DNA from: Agromyces kandeliae
Lineage (GTDB): Bacteria > Actinomycetota > Actinomycetes > Actinomycetales > Microbacteriaceae
Direction of reading: 5' to 3'
NCBI RefSeq assembly: GCF_009674665.1
Contig: NZ_WKJD01000004.1
Location: 124,001-188,000, forward strand
Length of the DNA stretch: 64,000 nt
The position numbers and the translations under genes are program-made. The notes under the pieces are model-generated. The model was not told the DNA's origin and did no database searches. It saw nothing but the letters and a program-made list of their open reading frames with translations. This document shows positions 9,890-18,279 of the stretch, in pieces (the stretch's first letter is position 1; the number at the start of each line of letters is the position of its first letter).

Positions 9890-10332
9890 CTGACGAACTT
9901 GATCGCGACGGGATACACGTAGTACTCGCCGTTGTTCGCCTTGATGGCCGCGATGATGCCGAACACGATCGCGGCGACCCACGCTGCCAGCAGGATGAAG
10001 ATGCCGATGATCACGAACGTCAGGATCGATCCCACGACGTAGGCGATCAGCAGCGTGATCTGGAAGTTCAGCGCCGTGGCGGTGTGCTCGCGGATGAAGG
10101 GGCCCTTGTCCTTCAGGACCAGGTACCCGATGAGCGCGGGCAGGAATCCGAACAGGATGCCGCCGATGTGGATCAGCGTTGCCCAGAGCTTCTCGTCGGC
10201 AGGGCTGAGCGGCTGGTTCTGCTGGTAGGGGCCGCCGCCGGGGGGCGGCGGGGGCGTCGGTCCGCCGGGCGGCGGGGGCGGCGGACCGCCGGCGGGCGGT
10301 GTGGGCGGGGTGGGAGGTGGTGCGTCGGACAT
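9886..10332 (-). CDS. DUF4870 membrane protein with Pro-rich N-terminus
   Basis: A 148-residue small membrane protein. Residues 1-40 are almost only Pro, Gly and a few polar residues (PPPPPPGGPTPPPPP), probably a disordered cytoplasmic tail. Then comes the DUF4870 pattern: KLWATLIHIGGILFGFLPALI, KDKGPFIREHTATALNFQIT, and two further hydrophobic spans. Function is unknown; homologues are widespread small integral membrane proteins. It is a paralogue of the next gene upstream (10447-10860), which it follows in tandem on the same strand. Its stop overlaps that of hemW on the other strand. Start ATG 10332 was chosen at the beginning of the Pro-rich tail; the frame upstream is not protein-like. 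Confidence 0.8.
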   Translation of the reverse strand: MSDAPPPTPPTPPAGGPPPPPPGGPTPPPPPGGGPYQQNQPLSPADEKLWATLIHIGGILFGFLPALIGYLVLKDKGPFIREHTATALNFQITLLIAYVVGSILTFVIIGIFILLAAWVAAIVFGIIAAIKANNGEYYVYPVAIKFVS

Positions 10333-10392
10333 GATGCGTGCTCCTCTGTGGTCGCGCCCGGACAGGGGACGTTCCCTCATGCTGGCATACGC

Positions 10393-10429
10393 CGACGCGC
10401 CGGTCGAGGGATGCCCGACCGGCGCGTCG
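10393..10429 (-). terminator. Terminator after the second DUF4870 gene
   Basis: A 14-bp perfect inverted repeat (10393-10406 with 10416-10429) with a 9-nt loop begins 18 nt past the stop at 10447 in the direction of transcription. It has no U-tract. It separates the two tandem DUF4870 genes, which therefore may be separate transcripts. Confidence 0.65.
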
Positions 10430-10446
10430 AAGGCTCGCCCCGCGAC

Positions 10447-10860
10447 CTACTTGATGAGGCGGATGGCGAACGGGTAGCGGTAGTGGTTGCCGTCCTTCGC
10501 GGTCATGAAGGCGATGATCGAGAAGATCACGCCGAGGATCCACGGGATGTAGGTGAGGAAGCCGAAGAGGGCGCCGAACCCGAAGGTGACGACGGTGATG
10601 ATCGTGGTCAGCACCCAGAGCGCGACCGTGGCGAGCACGAGCGTGATCTGGAAGTTCAGCGCCTCCTTGCCCTCGGTGTTCGTGAACGAACCGCGGTCCT
10701 TGAAGACGAGCCAGATGATGAGGGACGGCAGGATGCCGAGGATGCCGCCGAGGTGGGCGAAGGAGCCCCACTGCACGTCCTGCTCATGGGAGAGCGGGGC
10801 GGCCGGAGTCGGCTGCGGGGCGGCGTTCGGATCCTGCGGCGGGAGGTTGGAGTCGGTCAT
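10447..10860 (-). CDS. DUF4870 membrane protein (paralogue)
   Basis: A 137-residue membrane protein of the same family as its neighbour at 9886-10332. The N-terminal 25 residues are Pro/Ala/Asn-rich, then WGSFAHLGGILGILPSLIIWLVFKD, TEGKEALNFQITL and two more hydrophobic spans, ending in YRYPFAIRLIK. Both paralogues share the conserved GGIL, the K-D-(K/R)-G motif and LNFQIT, so this is a recent or maintained duplication. The ATG at 10860 is the only sensible start and the hairpin at 10393-10429 closes the unit. Function is unknown. Confidence 0.82.
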   Translation of the reverse strand: MTDSNLPPQDPNAAPQPTPAAPLSHEQDVQWGSFAHLGGILGILPSLIIWLVFKDRGSFTNTEGKEALNFQITLVLATVALWVLTTIITVVTFGFGALFGFLTYIPWILGVIFSIIAFMTAKDGNHYRYPFAIRLIK

Positions 10861-10988
10861 GTCGGGAGCCTTTCGATGTGGGGAAGCGCACGTGCCGCGG
10901 CCGGGGAGGCCGCGCGGGGTGCGGGACGATGCACACGTTATCGGCGCGACGGACCGCCCGGCAACGGTGTGCGCCCTGAATCTCGCGA

Positions 10989-10994
10989 TATGAT
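10989..10994 (+). promoter_or_regulatory. -10 element of the hrcA-dnaJ operon
   Basis: TATGAT is the best -10 match in the region and directly abuts the CIRCE operator at 10994-11020. HrcA binding would therefore cover the transcription start. No convincing -35 is visible. Confidence 0.6.
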
Positions 10995-11020
10995 TAGCAG
11001 TCACGTGGGCGGAGTGCCAA
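10994..11020 (+). promoter_or_regulatory. CIRCE operator (HrcA site)
   Basis: TTAGCAGTC, 9 nt, GAGTGCCAA matches the CIRCE consensus TTAGCACTC-N9-GAGTGCTAA with one mismatch in each arm and the exact spacing. It lies 43 nt before the hrcA start and overlaps the -10 box. This predicts autorepression of hrcA and heat-shock control of dnaJ and, by read-through, the genes behind it. Confidence 0.88.
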
Positions 11021-11063
11021 GCACGCGTCGTCCGGGTCCGATCGGTCGAGGGAAGCGAGGGTC

Positions 11064-12083
11064 ATGGTCTCCGAACGCAGTCTCGCGGTCCTCCGCGCGA
11101 TCGTCCAGGACTACGTCGAGTCGCGCGAGCCGGTCGGCTCGAAGTCGATCGTCGAACGCCACCAGTTCGGCGTGTCCGCCGCGACGATCCGCAACGACAT
11201 GGCCCTCCTCGAGGAGGAGGAGCTCATCGCGGCGCCGCACACCTCGTCGGGGCGCATCCCCACCGACAAGGGCTATCGGGTGTTCGTCGACCGGCTCGCC
11301 GACATCCGCCCCCTCTCGGCGACCCAGCGGCACGCCATCGAGACGTTCCTCGGCGAGTCGAACGACCTCGACGAACTGCTCGGCCGCACCGTCCGACTCG
11401 TCTCGCAGCTGACCCGCCAGCTCGCCGTCGTGCAGTACCCGAGCTTCGCGCGCGCCCGCGTGCGGCACGTGGAGCTCGTCTCGCTCGCGCCGACGCGCGT
11501 GCTCTGCATCCTCATCTCCGACAGCGGCCAGGTCGAGCAGCGCCTCGCCGAACTCGACCAGCCCGCCGACGAGGCCACGCTCGCCCGGCTGCGCGACCGC
11601 CTCAACGAGGTGGCCGCCGGCCTCACGATGGCGGATGCCGCGACGGCCCTGTCGGCCGAGACCGAGCACGCCGACCGCGCCCACGCCGAGGTGCTCCACA
11701 CGCTCGCGGCGACGCTCGCGGACCAGGCGAAGATCACGCGGTCCGACCGGCTCGTGGTCGCCGGCGCGGCGAACCTCGTGCGCACCGAGCAGGACTTCGC
11801 CGGGAACATCCTCGGCGTCATGGAAGCGATCGAGGAGCAGGTCGTCATCCTCCGGCTCTTCGGCGAGATGGCCGCCGACGAGGGCATCGCCGTGCGCATC
11901 GGCCGCGAGAACGCCGCGTTCGGGCTCGGCGACACCTCAGTGGTGTCGACCTCGTTCGCCGTCCCGGGGCGCGACGTGTCGCGGCTCGGCGTCGTCGGGC
12001 CCACGCGCATGGACTACTCCCAGAGCATGGCCGCCGTCCGCGCGGTCGCCCGCTACCTCTCCCGCACGCTCGGCGAGAGCTGA
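11064..12083 (+). CDS. hrcA: Heat-inducible transcription repressor HrcA
   Basis: A 339-residue repressor of class I heat-shock genes; it binds CIRCE and in known systems is kept active by GroEL. The N-terminal winged helix (about 1-80) contains [35 protein letters not shown] and [16 protein letters not shown], the hallmark HrcA strings. The C-terminal dimerisation domain ends [23 protein letters not shown], also canonical. The Shine-Dalgarno sequence GAGGGAAGCGAGGG precedes ATG 11064. A CIRCE element sits 43 nt upstream, so the gene should repress itself. It heads an operon through era. Confidence 0.97.
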   Translation: MVSERSLAVLRAIVQDYVESREPVGSKSIVERHQFGVSAATIRNDMALLEEEELIAAPHTSSGRIPTDKGYRVFVDRLADIRPLSATQRHAIETFLGESNDLDELLGRTVRLVSQLTRQLAVVQYPSFARARVRHVELVSLAPTRVLCILISDSGQVEQRLAELDQPADEATLARLRDRLNEVAAGLTMADAATALSAETEHADRAHAEVLHTLAATLADQAKITRSDRLVVAGAANLVRTEQDFAGNILGVMEAIEEQVVILRLFGEMAADEGIAVRIGRENAAFGLGDTSVVSTSFAVPGRDVSRLGVVGPTRMDYSQSMAAVRAVARYLSRTLGES

Positions 12084-12141
12084 ATCGCACGGAGCCGCCC
12101 CGCGGCATCCGTCACCGGCAATCGAAAGGAACCCGCCTCAC

Positions 12142-13245
12142 GTGGCCGACCACTACGAGGTCCTCGGCGTCGCACGCGACGCCTCCTCGGACGAGATCAA
12201 GAAGGCGTACCGCCGGCTCGCGCGCGAGCTCCACCCCGACGTGAACCCCGGCGCGGAGGCGTCGGAGCGGTTCAAGGAGGTCACGCACGCCTACGACGTG
12301 CTCTCCGACCCGAAGCAGCGCCAGCAGTACGACCTCGGCGGCCAGGGCGGGTTCGGCGGCGGCGCGGCGGGCTTCGGCGGCTTCGGCGACATCTTCGAGA
12401 CGTTCTTCGGCGCGGGGCAGGCGAGCCGCGGGCCGCGATCGCGCCGCGAGCGCGGCCAGGACGCGCTGATCCGGCTCGAGGTCGGGCTCGACGACGTGAT
12501 CTTCGGCACGCACCGCGACCTCGAGGTCGACACGGCGGTCGTCTGCGAGACCTGCCACGGCTCGTGCTGCAAGCCGGGCACCTCACCCGTGACCTGCGAC
12601 ATCTGCGGCGGCAGCGGCCACATCCAGCGTGCGGTCCGGTCGCTGCTCGGCAACGTGATGACCTCCAGCCCGTGCGGCTCGTGCCGGGGCTACGGCACCA
12701 TCATCGCCACGCCGTGCGTGACCTGCCAGGGCCAGGGTCGCGTGCGCGCCCGCCGCACGGTCCCCGTGGACGTGCCCGCGGGCGTCGACACGGGCGTGCG
12801 GCTGCAGATGCCCGGCTCGGGCGAGGCCGGCCCCGCCGGCGGCCCGAACGGGGACCTGTACCTCGAGATCAAGGTCAGGAACCACGAGGTGTTCAGCCGG
12901 AACGGCGACGACCTGCTCTGCACCCTCGAGGTGCAGATGACGGATGCCGTGCTCGGAACCTCCACGAAGGTCGCCGCACTCGACGGCGACGTCGAGCTCG
13001 AGTTGAAGGCCGGCGTGCAGTCGGGCGAGATCCTCACCGTGAAGGATCGCGGGATCACGCACCTCCGCGGCAGCGGACGCGGCGACCTCAAGGTCGCGGT
13101 GCACGTCGTCACGCCGACGAAGCTCACCCACAAGGAGCGCGAGCTCGTCGAGCAGCTGGCGAAGCAGCGCAAGGCGCAGCCGCCGCAGCTCGGCCACTTC
13201 CAGCAGGGGCTCTTCGCACGCCTCCGCGACCGGTTCCTGGGCTGA
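12142..13245 (+). CDS. dnaJ: Molecular chaperone DnaJ (DnaJ2 type)
   Basis: A 367-residue Hsp40 co-chaperone that stimulates DnaK. The J domain (1-70) contains HPDVNPGAE with the essential HPD. A Gly/Phe-rich stretch follows ([15 protein letters not shown]), then a zinc domain. Three CxxCxGxG repeats are regular ([24 protein letters not shown]). The first reads CETCHGSCC, with Cys replacing the last Gly, as commonly seen in actinobacterial DnaJ2. The C-terminal substrate domain is complete. GTG 12142 lies behind AAAGGA (12125-12130). The hrcA-dnaJ pairing, rather than grpE-dnaJ, also marks this as the second DnaJ. Confidence 0.96.
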   Translation: MADHYEVLGVARDASSDEIKKAYRRLARELHPDVNPGAEASERFKEVTHAYDVLSDPKQRQQYDLGGQGGFGGGAAGFGGFGDIFETFFGAGQASRGPRSRRERGQDALIRLEVGLDDVIFGTHRDLEVDTAVVCETCHGSCCKPGTSPVTCDICGGSGHIQRAVRSLLGNVMTSSPCGSCRGYGTIIATPCVTCQGQGRVRARRTVPVDVPAGVDTGVRLQMPGSGEAGPAGGPNGDLYLEIKVRNHEVFSRNGDDLLCTLEVQMTDAVLGTSTKVAALDGDVELELKAGVQSGEILTVKDRGITHLRGSGRGDLKVAVHVVTPTKLTHKERELVEQLAKQRKAQPPQLGHFQQGLFARLRDRFLG

Positions 13246-13264
13246 CGGCGGGGCGGACGCGGCG

Positions 13265-13999
13265 ATGAGCCACCTCTACCTCGACGAGTCGCTCGACCTC
13301 GACGCGGTGCGGCCCGGCGATGCGGTCGAACTCGACGGCGACGAGGCGCGGCACGCCGTGACGGTCTCCCGACTGCGCGTCGGCGAGCACGTCTCGATCG
13401 GCGACGGCCGCGGCCGCGTCGTGCACGGCCCGGTGACCGCCGCGGAGCCGCGCCGGCTCGTGATCGAGGTCGAGACGGTGGCCGACGAGCCGGCGGCCTC
13501 GCCCGGACTGACGCTCGTGCAGGCCCTCGCGAAGGGCGACCGCGACGAACTCGCCGTGCAGGCCGCGACCGAGCTGGGCGTCGACCGCATCGTGCCGTGG
13601 TCCGCAACCCGGTCGGTCTCCCGATGGGAGGGGCCGAAGGCCGAGAAGGGACGGGCCCGCTGGGCGAGCATCGTGCGGGAGGCCGTGAAGCAGTCGCTCC
13701 GGGCCCGCATCCCGGCGGTCGAGTCGGTCGCGTCGACGCGCGAACTGCCGGGCCGACTCGAGGGCGCCCGGATGCTGCTGCTCGTCCCCGGCGCGGAGAC
13801 CCCGCTCAGCGGCATCCGCCCCGACGGCCGGGACCTCGCGCTCGTCGTCGGCCCGGAGGGCGGCATGGACCCCGTCGAGATCGAACGGCTCCGGGACGCC
13901 GGCGCCGAGCCGGTCCGCCTCGGCGACTCGGTGCTGCGCACCTCGACGGCCGGCCCCGCCGCGATCGCCGTCCTCTCGGTCGCGCTCGGGCGGTGGTGA
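13265..13999 (+). CDS. rsmE: 16S rRNA m3U1498 methyltransferase RsmE
   Basis: A 244-residue SPOUT-fold enzyme that methylates N3 of U1498 in 16S rRNA using S-adenosylmethionine. The N-terminal PUA-like part has DAVELDGDEARHAVTVSRLRVGE. The C-terminal trefoil-knot SAM site has LALVVGPEGGMDPVEIERL and RLGDSVLRTSTAGPAAI, both diagnostic of RsmE. The ATG follows the dnaJ stop by 19 nt. The hrcA-dnaJ-rsmE order is conserved in many Gram-positive bacteria, so it probably shares the heat-shock promoter. Confidence 0.95.
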   Translation: MSHLYLDESLDLDAVRPGDAVELDGDEARHAVTVSRLRVGEHVSIGDGRGRVVHGPVTAAEPRRLVIEVETVADEPAASPGLTLVQALAKGDRDELAVQAATELGVDRIVPWSATRSVSRWEGPKAEKGRARWASIVREAVKQSLRARIPAVESVASTRELPGRLEGARMLLLVPGAETPLSGIRPDGRDLALVVGPEGGMDPVEIERLRDAGAEPVRLGDSVLRTSTAGPAAIAVLSVALGRW

Positions 14000-14011
14000 C
14001 CCATCCGTCGC

Positions 14012-14017
14012 TACGAT
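14012..14017 (+). promoter_or_regulatory. -10-like hexamer before the HIT gene
   Basis: TACGAT ends 6 nt before ATG 14024. The purine run GGAGGG directly touches the start codon, too close for a normal Shine-Dalgarno sequence, which favours leaderless initiation from an internal operon promoter. Confidence 0.5.
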
Positions 14018-14023
14018 GGAGGG

Positions 14024-14380
14024 ATGAGCGGCACGGCTGAACCCACGGTCTTCGAGCGCATCGCCGCCGGCGAGATCCCGGCGAAGATGGTCGCCGAGAC
14101 CGACCGCGTCATCGCGTTCCACGACATCGCGCCGCAGGCTCCGGTCCACGTGATCGTGACCCCGCGCGTCGGACGGCACCGCGACGTCGTCGAGCTCGCC
14201 GCCGAAGACCCCGAGCTGCTCGCCGAACTCGTCGCGGTGGCCAAGGGCATCGCCGACGAGCTGGCAGGCGGGCAGTTCCGCCTCGTCTTCAACACCGGCC
14301 CCGCTGCGGGCCAGACCGTGTTCCACGTGCACGCCCACCTCCTCGGGGGCGGCCTCAGGGAGGGATCGCTTGGCGGCTGA
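14024..14380 (+). CDS. HIT family nucleotide-binding protein (HINT-like)
   Basis: A 118-residue histidine-triad protein; bacterial HINT proteins hydrolyse nucleoside phosphoramidates and adenylates. The N-terminal TVFERIAAGEIPAKMVAETD and IAPQAPVHVIVTPR are typical, and the catalytic triad motif is FHVHAHLLGGG near the C-terminus. Its end overlaps the phoH start by 11 nt. An upstream TACGAT hexamer suggests an internal promoter within the hrcA operon. The physiological substrate is unknown; position between rsmE and phoH-ybeY points loosely to RNA metabolism. Confidence 0.93.
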   Translation: MSGTAEPTVFERIAAGEIPAKMVAETDRVIAFHDIAPQAPVHVIVTPRVGRHRDVVELAAEDPELLAELVAVAKGIADELAGGQFRLVFNTGPAAGQTVFHVHAHLLGGGLREGSLGG

Positions 14381-15491
14381 CGACGCGGGGGACCTCCCGC
14401 TCTCCGGATCCGAGGTCCGCTCCGACGAGGAGCGACTGAAGATCGACGGCATCGCCATGGTCCGGCTCCTCGGACCGCAGGACCGCCTCCTCACGACGAT
14501 CGAACGGGAGTACCCCGGCGTCGACGTGCACGTGCGCGGCAACGAGATCGCCATCCGCGGCGACGCCGAGGACCGGATGCGCGTGCGCCGCCTCGTCGAG
14601 GAGCTCCTCGAGCTCGTCCGCGGCGGCGGTGACCCGACACCCATCGAAGTGAGGAGCTCGGCCCGCATGCTCGACGCCGACCCGAATGCCCGACCGTCCG
14701 AGCAGCTCGGACAGGTCATCATCTCCAGCCGGGGCAAGTCGATCCGGCCGAAGACCGAGGGCCAGCGCGCCTACGTGGACGCGATCGACGAGCACACCAT
14801 CGTGTTCGGCATCGGCCCCGCGGGAACGGGCAAGACCTACCTGGCGATGGCGAAGGCCGTCCAGGCGCTGCAGCGCAAGGAAGTCAACCGGATCATCCTG
14901 ACCCGGCCGGCGGTCGAGGCGGGGGAGCGGCTCGGGTTCCTGCCGGGCACGCTGACGGAGAAGATCGACCCGTACCTTCGCCCGCTCTACGATGCGCTGA
15001 ACGAGATGATGGACCCGGAGCTCGTGCCGAAGCTGCTCGCGACCGGCACCGTCGAGGTCGCGCCGCTCGCGTACATGCGCGGCCGCACCCTGAACGACTC
15101 GTTCGTGGTCCTGGACGAGGCGCAGAACACGACGCCCGAGCAGATGAAGATGTTCCTCACGCGGCTCGGCTTCGGCTCCAAGATGGTCGTGACCGGCGAC
15201 ATCACGCAGGTCGACCTCCCGGGCGGCTCCAGCGGACTGCGGCTCGTCACGCGCATCCTCGACGGCGTCGACGACATCCACTTCGCCCGGCTGACGAGCG
15301 ACGACGTCGTGCGGCACTCGCTCGTCGGCCGCATCGTCGACGCCTACACCGAGTACGACCAGCGCAGCCAGGCTCAGCGGTACGAGCGCGAGCAGGCGCG
15401 CGAGTTCGCGAACCGCGCCGAACGTCGCGGCGCCGACCGGCGCGGCCCGCAGGGCCCGCGCGACCACCTCCCGAGGAAGAGGCAGCCGTGA
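14370..15491 (+). CDS. phoH: PhoH-like ATPase
   Basis: A 373-residue cytosolic protein of the PhoH family, P-loop ATPases linked to RNA metabolism. The N-terminal region (MVRLLGPQDRLLTTIE) has a KH-like look. The Walker A is GPAGTGKT near residue 153 and Walker B is VVLDEAQNTT, followed by TRLGFGSKMVVTGD. I chose TTG 14370 because AGGGAGGGATC (14358-14368) lies just upstream and no better start exists. Overlap with HIT before it and ybeY after it (GTGA) shows tight coupling. phoH-ybeY is a very conserved pair. The C-terminal tail after about residue 340 is charged and low in complexity. Confidence 0.94.
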   Translation: MAADDAGDLPLSGSEVRSDEERLKIDGIAMVRLLGPQDRLLTTIEREYPGVDVHVRGNEIAIRGDAEDRMRVRRLVEELLELVRGGGDPTPIEVRSSARMLDADPNARPSEQLGQVIISSRGKSIRPKTEGQRAYVDAIDEHTIVFGIGPAGTGKTYLAMAKAVQALQRKEVNRIILTRPAVEAGERLGFLPGTLTEKIDPYLRPLYDALNEMMDPELVPKLLATGTVEVAPLAYMRGRTLNDSFVVLDEAQNTTPEQMKMFLTRLGFGSKMVVTGDITQVDLPGGSSGLRLVTRILDGVDDIHFARLTSDDVVRHSLVGRIVDAYTEYDQRSQAQRYEREQAREFANRAERRGADRRGPQGPRDHLPRKRQP

Positions 15492-15949
15492 GCATCGAGA
15501 TCAACAACGAGTCGTCGATCGAGGTCGACGAATCCGCGCTGCAGCGGCTCGCCGTCTACGCCCTCGACATGATGCACGTGCACGCCGACGCCGAACTCGC
15601 CATCGTGCTCGTCGACGAGGGCGCGATGGAGCAGCTGCACGTGCAGTGGATGGACGAGCCCGGACCGACCGACGTGCTGAGCTTCCCCATGGACGAGCTG
15701 CGTCCCGGCACCGCCGAGGAACCCGCGCCGCCCGGCCTCCTCGGGGACGTCGTGCTCTGCCCGCAGGTCGCCGAGACGCAGGCGAGGGCGGCGGGCCACG
15801 CGCTGCTCGACGAACTGCTGCTGCTCACCACCCACGGGATCCTCCACCTGCTGGGCTTCGACCACGCCGAGCCCGCCGAGGAGAAGGAGATGTTCGGGAT
15901 CCAGCGCGACATCCTCGTCGGCTTCTCGATGCAGGAGCGTCGTCGCTGA
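15488..15949 (+). CDS. ybeY: Endoribonuclease YbeY (rRNA maturation)
   Basis: A 153-residue zinc-dependent RNase involved in 16S rRNA 3' end processing and ribosome quality control. The metal motif HGILHLLGFDH (HxxxHxxxxxH) lies near residues 118-128, followed by EEKEMF as usual. MDEPGPTDVLSFPMDE is the conserved upstream block. Start GTG 15488 overlaps the phoH stop (GTGA). Length and all key residues are normal. Confidence 0.96.
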   Translation: MSIEINNESSIEVDESALQRLAVYALDMMHVHADAELAIVLVDEGAMEQLHVQWMDEPGPTDVLSFPMDELRPGTAEEPAPPGLLGDVVLCPQVAETQARAAGHALLDELLLLTTHGILHLLGFDHAEPAEEKEMFGIQRDILVGFSMQERRR

Positions 15950-15951
15950 CC

Positions 15952-17271
15952 ATGCTGCCCTGGCTCTTCCTCGCGGCCGCCTTCGTCCTCGTCGCGTTCG
16001 GCGGTCTCATGGCCGCGGTCGACTCCGCGATCGGGGTGAGCTCGCGAGCCGACCTCGTCGAGCTCTCGGTCGGCGCGCGCGCCGAGCGGTCCCTCCGCGC
16101 GATCGCGGAGGACACCGGCGCGCACGTCAACGCCGTGAACTTCATGCGCATCCTCGCCGAGACCACGGCGGCGGTGCTCGTGACGCTCGCGTTCACGTTC
16201 TTCCTCGACGACGTCTGGCTCGTGCTGCTGGTGTCCGCACTCATCATGACCGCGGTCTCGTTCGTCCTCGTCGGCGCGAGTCCGCGGAGCGTGGGCCGGG
16301 CGCACGCCGCGGCCGTCCTCCGGCTCGCGGCGCCGCTCGTGCGCGGCGTGCGACTCCTCCTCGGGCCGCTCGCCAACGCGCTCGTGTCGCTCGGCAATCG
16401 CGTCACGCCCGGTCGGATCCGGTTCGCGGGCGTCTCGAGCGAGGAGCAGCTGCTCAGCATCGTCGACGAGGCGACCGAGCTCGAGGTGCTCGAGCAGGCC
16501 GACCGCGAGCTCATCCACTCGATCTTCGAGTTCAGCGACACGCTCGTGCGCGAGGTCATGGTGCCGCGCACCGACATGGTCACGATCGAGACGGGCGCGC
16601 ACCTGCCGCAGGCGATGGCGCTGTTCCTCAAGGAGGGCTACTCGCGCATCCCGGTCATCGACCGCGAGGCCGACGACGTCGTCGGCGTCCTGTACCTGCG
16701 CGACCTCGCCCGGCTCGGGTTCGAGCGCCCGCTCGACGCGGCCACGCTGACGGTCGCCGACCTGTCCCGGCCGGCGGTGTTCGTCCCGGAGTCGATGGGC
16801 GCCGACGCGCTGATGCGCCAGATGCAGCTCGAGTCCAACCACCTCGCGATGGTGGTCGACGAGTACGGCGGCATCGCCGGCCTCGCGACGCTCGAGGACC
16901 TCATCGAGGAGCTGGTCGGCGACATCTCCGACGAGTACGACCGCGAGGCGGCGCAGGTCGAGGAGCTCGGCGAGGGGCGCTTCCGCGTGAACGCCCGCCT
17001 GCCCGTCGACGAGCTCGGCGAGCTCTTCGGGCTCGAGCTGGAGGACGAGGACGTCGACTCCGTCGGGGGACTGCTCGCCAAGGAGCTCGGCCGCCTGCCG
17101 GGGAGGGGCGATCGCGCGAGCGTGAGCGGTCTCCTCCTCGAGGCCGAGCGCACCGAGGGCCGTCGCAAGCGCATCGCGACGATCCTCGTCGAGGCCGACC
17201 AGGCCCTCATCGACGTCCGGACGGCCTTCGCCGACGACGAGCCCGCCACCCACGAGGGGATCCGCCCATGA
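15952..17271 (+). CDS. CNNM/HlyC-CorC transporter with CBS pair
   Basis: A 439-residue membrane protein of the hemolysin C/CorC group, associated with magnesium or cobalt efflux. The N-terminal DUF21-type region (about 1-130) has three or four hydrophobic spans. Two CBS domains cover about residues 195-320 (REVMVPRTDMVTIE, GYSRIPVIDREADDVVG, HLAMVVDEYGGIAGLATLEDLIEELVGDI). A C-terminal CorC_HlyC domain (about 335-425) includes GEGRFRVNARLPVDEL. ATG 15952 is 2 nt after the ybeY stop, and its end overlaps era (ATGA). Ion specificity cannot be read from sequence. The ybeY-CNNM-era order is common in actinobacteria. Confidence 0.9.
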   Translation: MLPWLFLAAAFVLVAFGGLMAAVDSAIGVSSRADLVELSVGARAERSLRAIAEDTGAHVNAVNFMRILAETTAAVLVTLAFTFFLDDVWLVLLVSALIMTAVSFVLVGASPRSVGRAHAAAVLRLAAPLVRGVRLLLGPLANALVSLGNRVTPGRIRFAGVSSEEQLLSIVDEATELEVLEQADRELIHSIFEFSDTLVREVMVPRTDMVTIETGAHLPQAMALFLKEGYSRIPVIDREADDVVGVLYLRDLARLGFERPLDAATLTVADLSRPAVFVPESMGADALMRQMQLESNHLAMVVDEYGGIAGLATLEDLIEELVGDISDEYDREAAQVEELGEGRFRVNARLPVDELGELFGLELEDEDVDSVGGLLAKELGRLPGRGDRASVSGLLLEAERTEGRRKRIATILVEADQALIDVRTAFADDEPATHEGIRP

Positions 17272-18161
17272 CCGACTACCGTGCCGGATTCGTCTCCTTC
17301 GTGGGGCGCCCGAACGTCGGCAAGTCCACGCTCACGAACGCGCTCGTCGGCGAGAAGGTCGCGATCACGAGCTCCAAGCCGCAGACGACGCGGCGTGCCA
17401 TCCGAGGCATCGTGCACCGCTCGTACGGGCAGCTCATCGTGGTCGACACCCCCGGGCTGCACCGGCCGCGCACGCTGCTCGGCGAGCGCCTCAACTCGCT
17501 CGTGCAGACCACCCTCGGCGACGTCGACGTCATCGGCTTCTGCGTGCCGGCGAACGAGGCGATCGGCCCGGGTGACCGCTTCATCAACGAGCAGCTCGAC
17601 CAGTACCCGCGCGCCCGCAAGGTCGCGATCGTCACGAAGACGGACGCCACGGGCAAGGCGAAGGTCGCCGAGCAGCTGCTCGCGGTCTCCCAGCTGCGCG
17701 AGTGGGACGCGATCATCCCCGTCTCCGCTCCGAGGGGCGAACAGCTCGACGTCCTGGTCGACGAGCTGCTGCAGCTGATGCCCCAGTCGGAGCATCCGCT
17801 CTACCCGGCCGAGACGACGACCGACGAGGACACGGCGGAGCGCATCGCCGAGTTCGTGCGCGAGGCCGCGCTCGAGGGCGTCTCCGACGAGTTGCCGCAC
17901 TCGATCGCGGTGACCGTCGACGACATGGTCGAGCGCGAGGACAAGGACCTGCTCGAGGTGTACGCGAACCTGTACGTCGAGCGCGACAGCCAGAAGGGCA
18001 TCATCATCGGCAAGGGCGGTACCCGCCTCCGCGAGGTGGGGGAGCGCGCCCGCGGCGAGATCGAGGCGCTGCTGGGTCGCAAGGTCTACCTCGCGCTGCA
18101 CGTCAAGGTGGCCAAGGACTGGCAGCGCGACCCGAAGCAGCTCGGCCGACTCGGTTTCTGA
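17268..18161 (+). CDS. era: GTPase Era
   Basis: A 297-residue essential GTPase needed for 16S rRNA maturation and 30S assembly. The G motifs are GRPNVGKSTL (G1), QTTRR (G2), DTPG (G3), TKTD (G4) and a G5-like SAPRG. The C-terminal KH domain (about 215-290) contains KGIIIGKGGTRLREVGERAR. It ends KDWQRDPKQLGRLGF, typical of Era. The start overlaps the CNNM stop (ATGA). It closes the hrcA operon; the 118 bp before the next gene are very GC-rich without a clear terminator. Confidence 0.97.
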   Translation: MTDYRAGFVSFVGRPNVGKSTLTNALVGEKVAITSSKPQTTRRAIRGIVHRSYGQLIVVDTPGLHRPRTLLGERLNSLVQTTLGDVDVIGFCVPANEAIGPGDRFINEQLDQYPRARKVAIVTKTDATGKAKVAEQLLAVSQLREWDAIIPVSAPRGEQLDVLVDELLQLMPQSEHPLYPAETTTDEDTAERIAEFVREAALEGVSDELPHSIAVTVDDMVEREDKDLLEVYANLYVERDSQKGIIIGKGGTRLREVGERARGEIEALLGRKVYLALHVKVAKDWQRDPKQLGRLGF

Positions 18162-18267
18162 GTCGCGCGGACGGCGCCGCGCCGGGCCGCGCGGATCGCG
18201 CCGCGCGCGGCGTCAGCCGTTCGGATGACTTCGCGGCGGCTCCCGGATCGCGTCGTCGTCGAGGGCG

Positions 18268-18273
18268 TAGCGT
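18268..18273 (+). promoter_or_regulatory. -10-like hexamer of the sensor kinase gene
   Basis: TAGCGT ends 6 nt before GTG 18280. The same hexamer with nearly the same spacing lies before the ABC gene at 20245, so the two transcription units of this block could share promoter type and control. Confidence 0.5.
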
Positions 18274-18279
18274 GGTGCG

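Noticed and set aside
18162..18279. Terminator after era
   Set aside because: The sequence is extremely GC-rich and can fold in many ways, but no single stem stands out.
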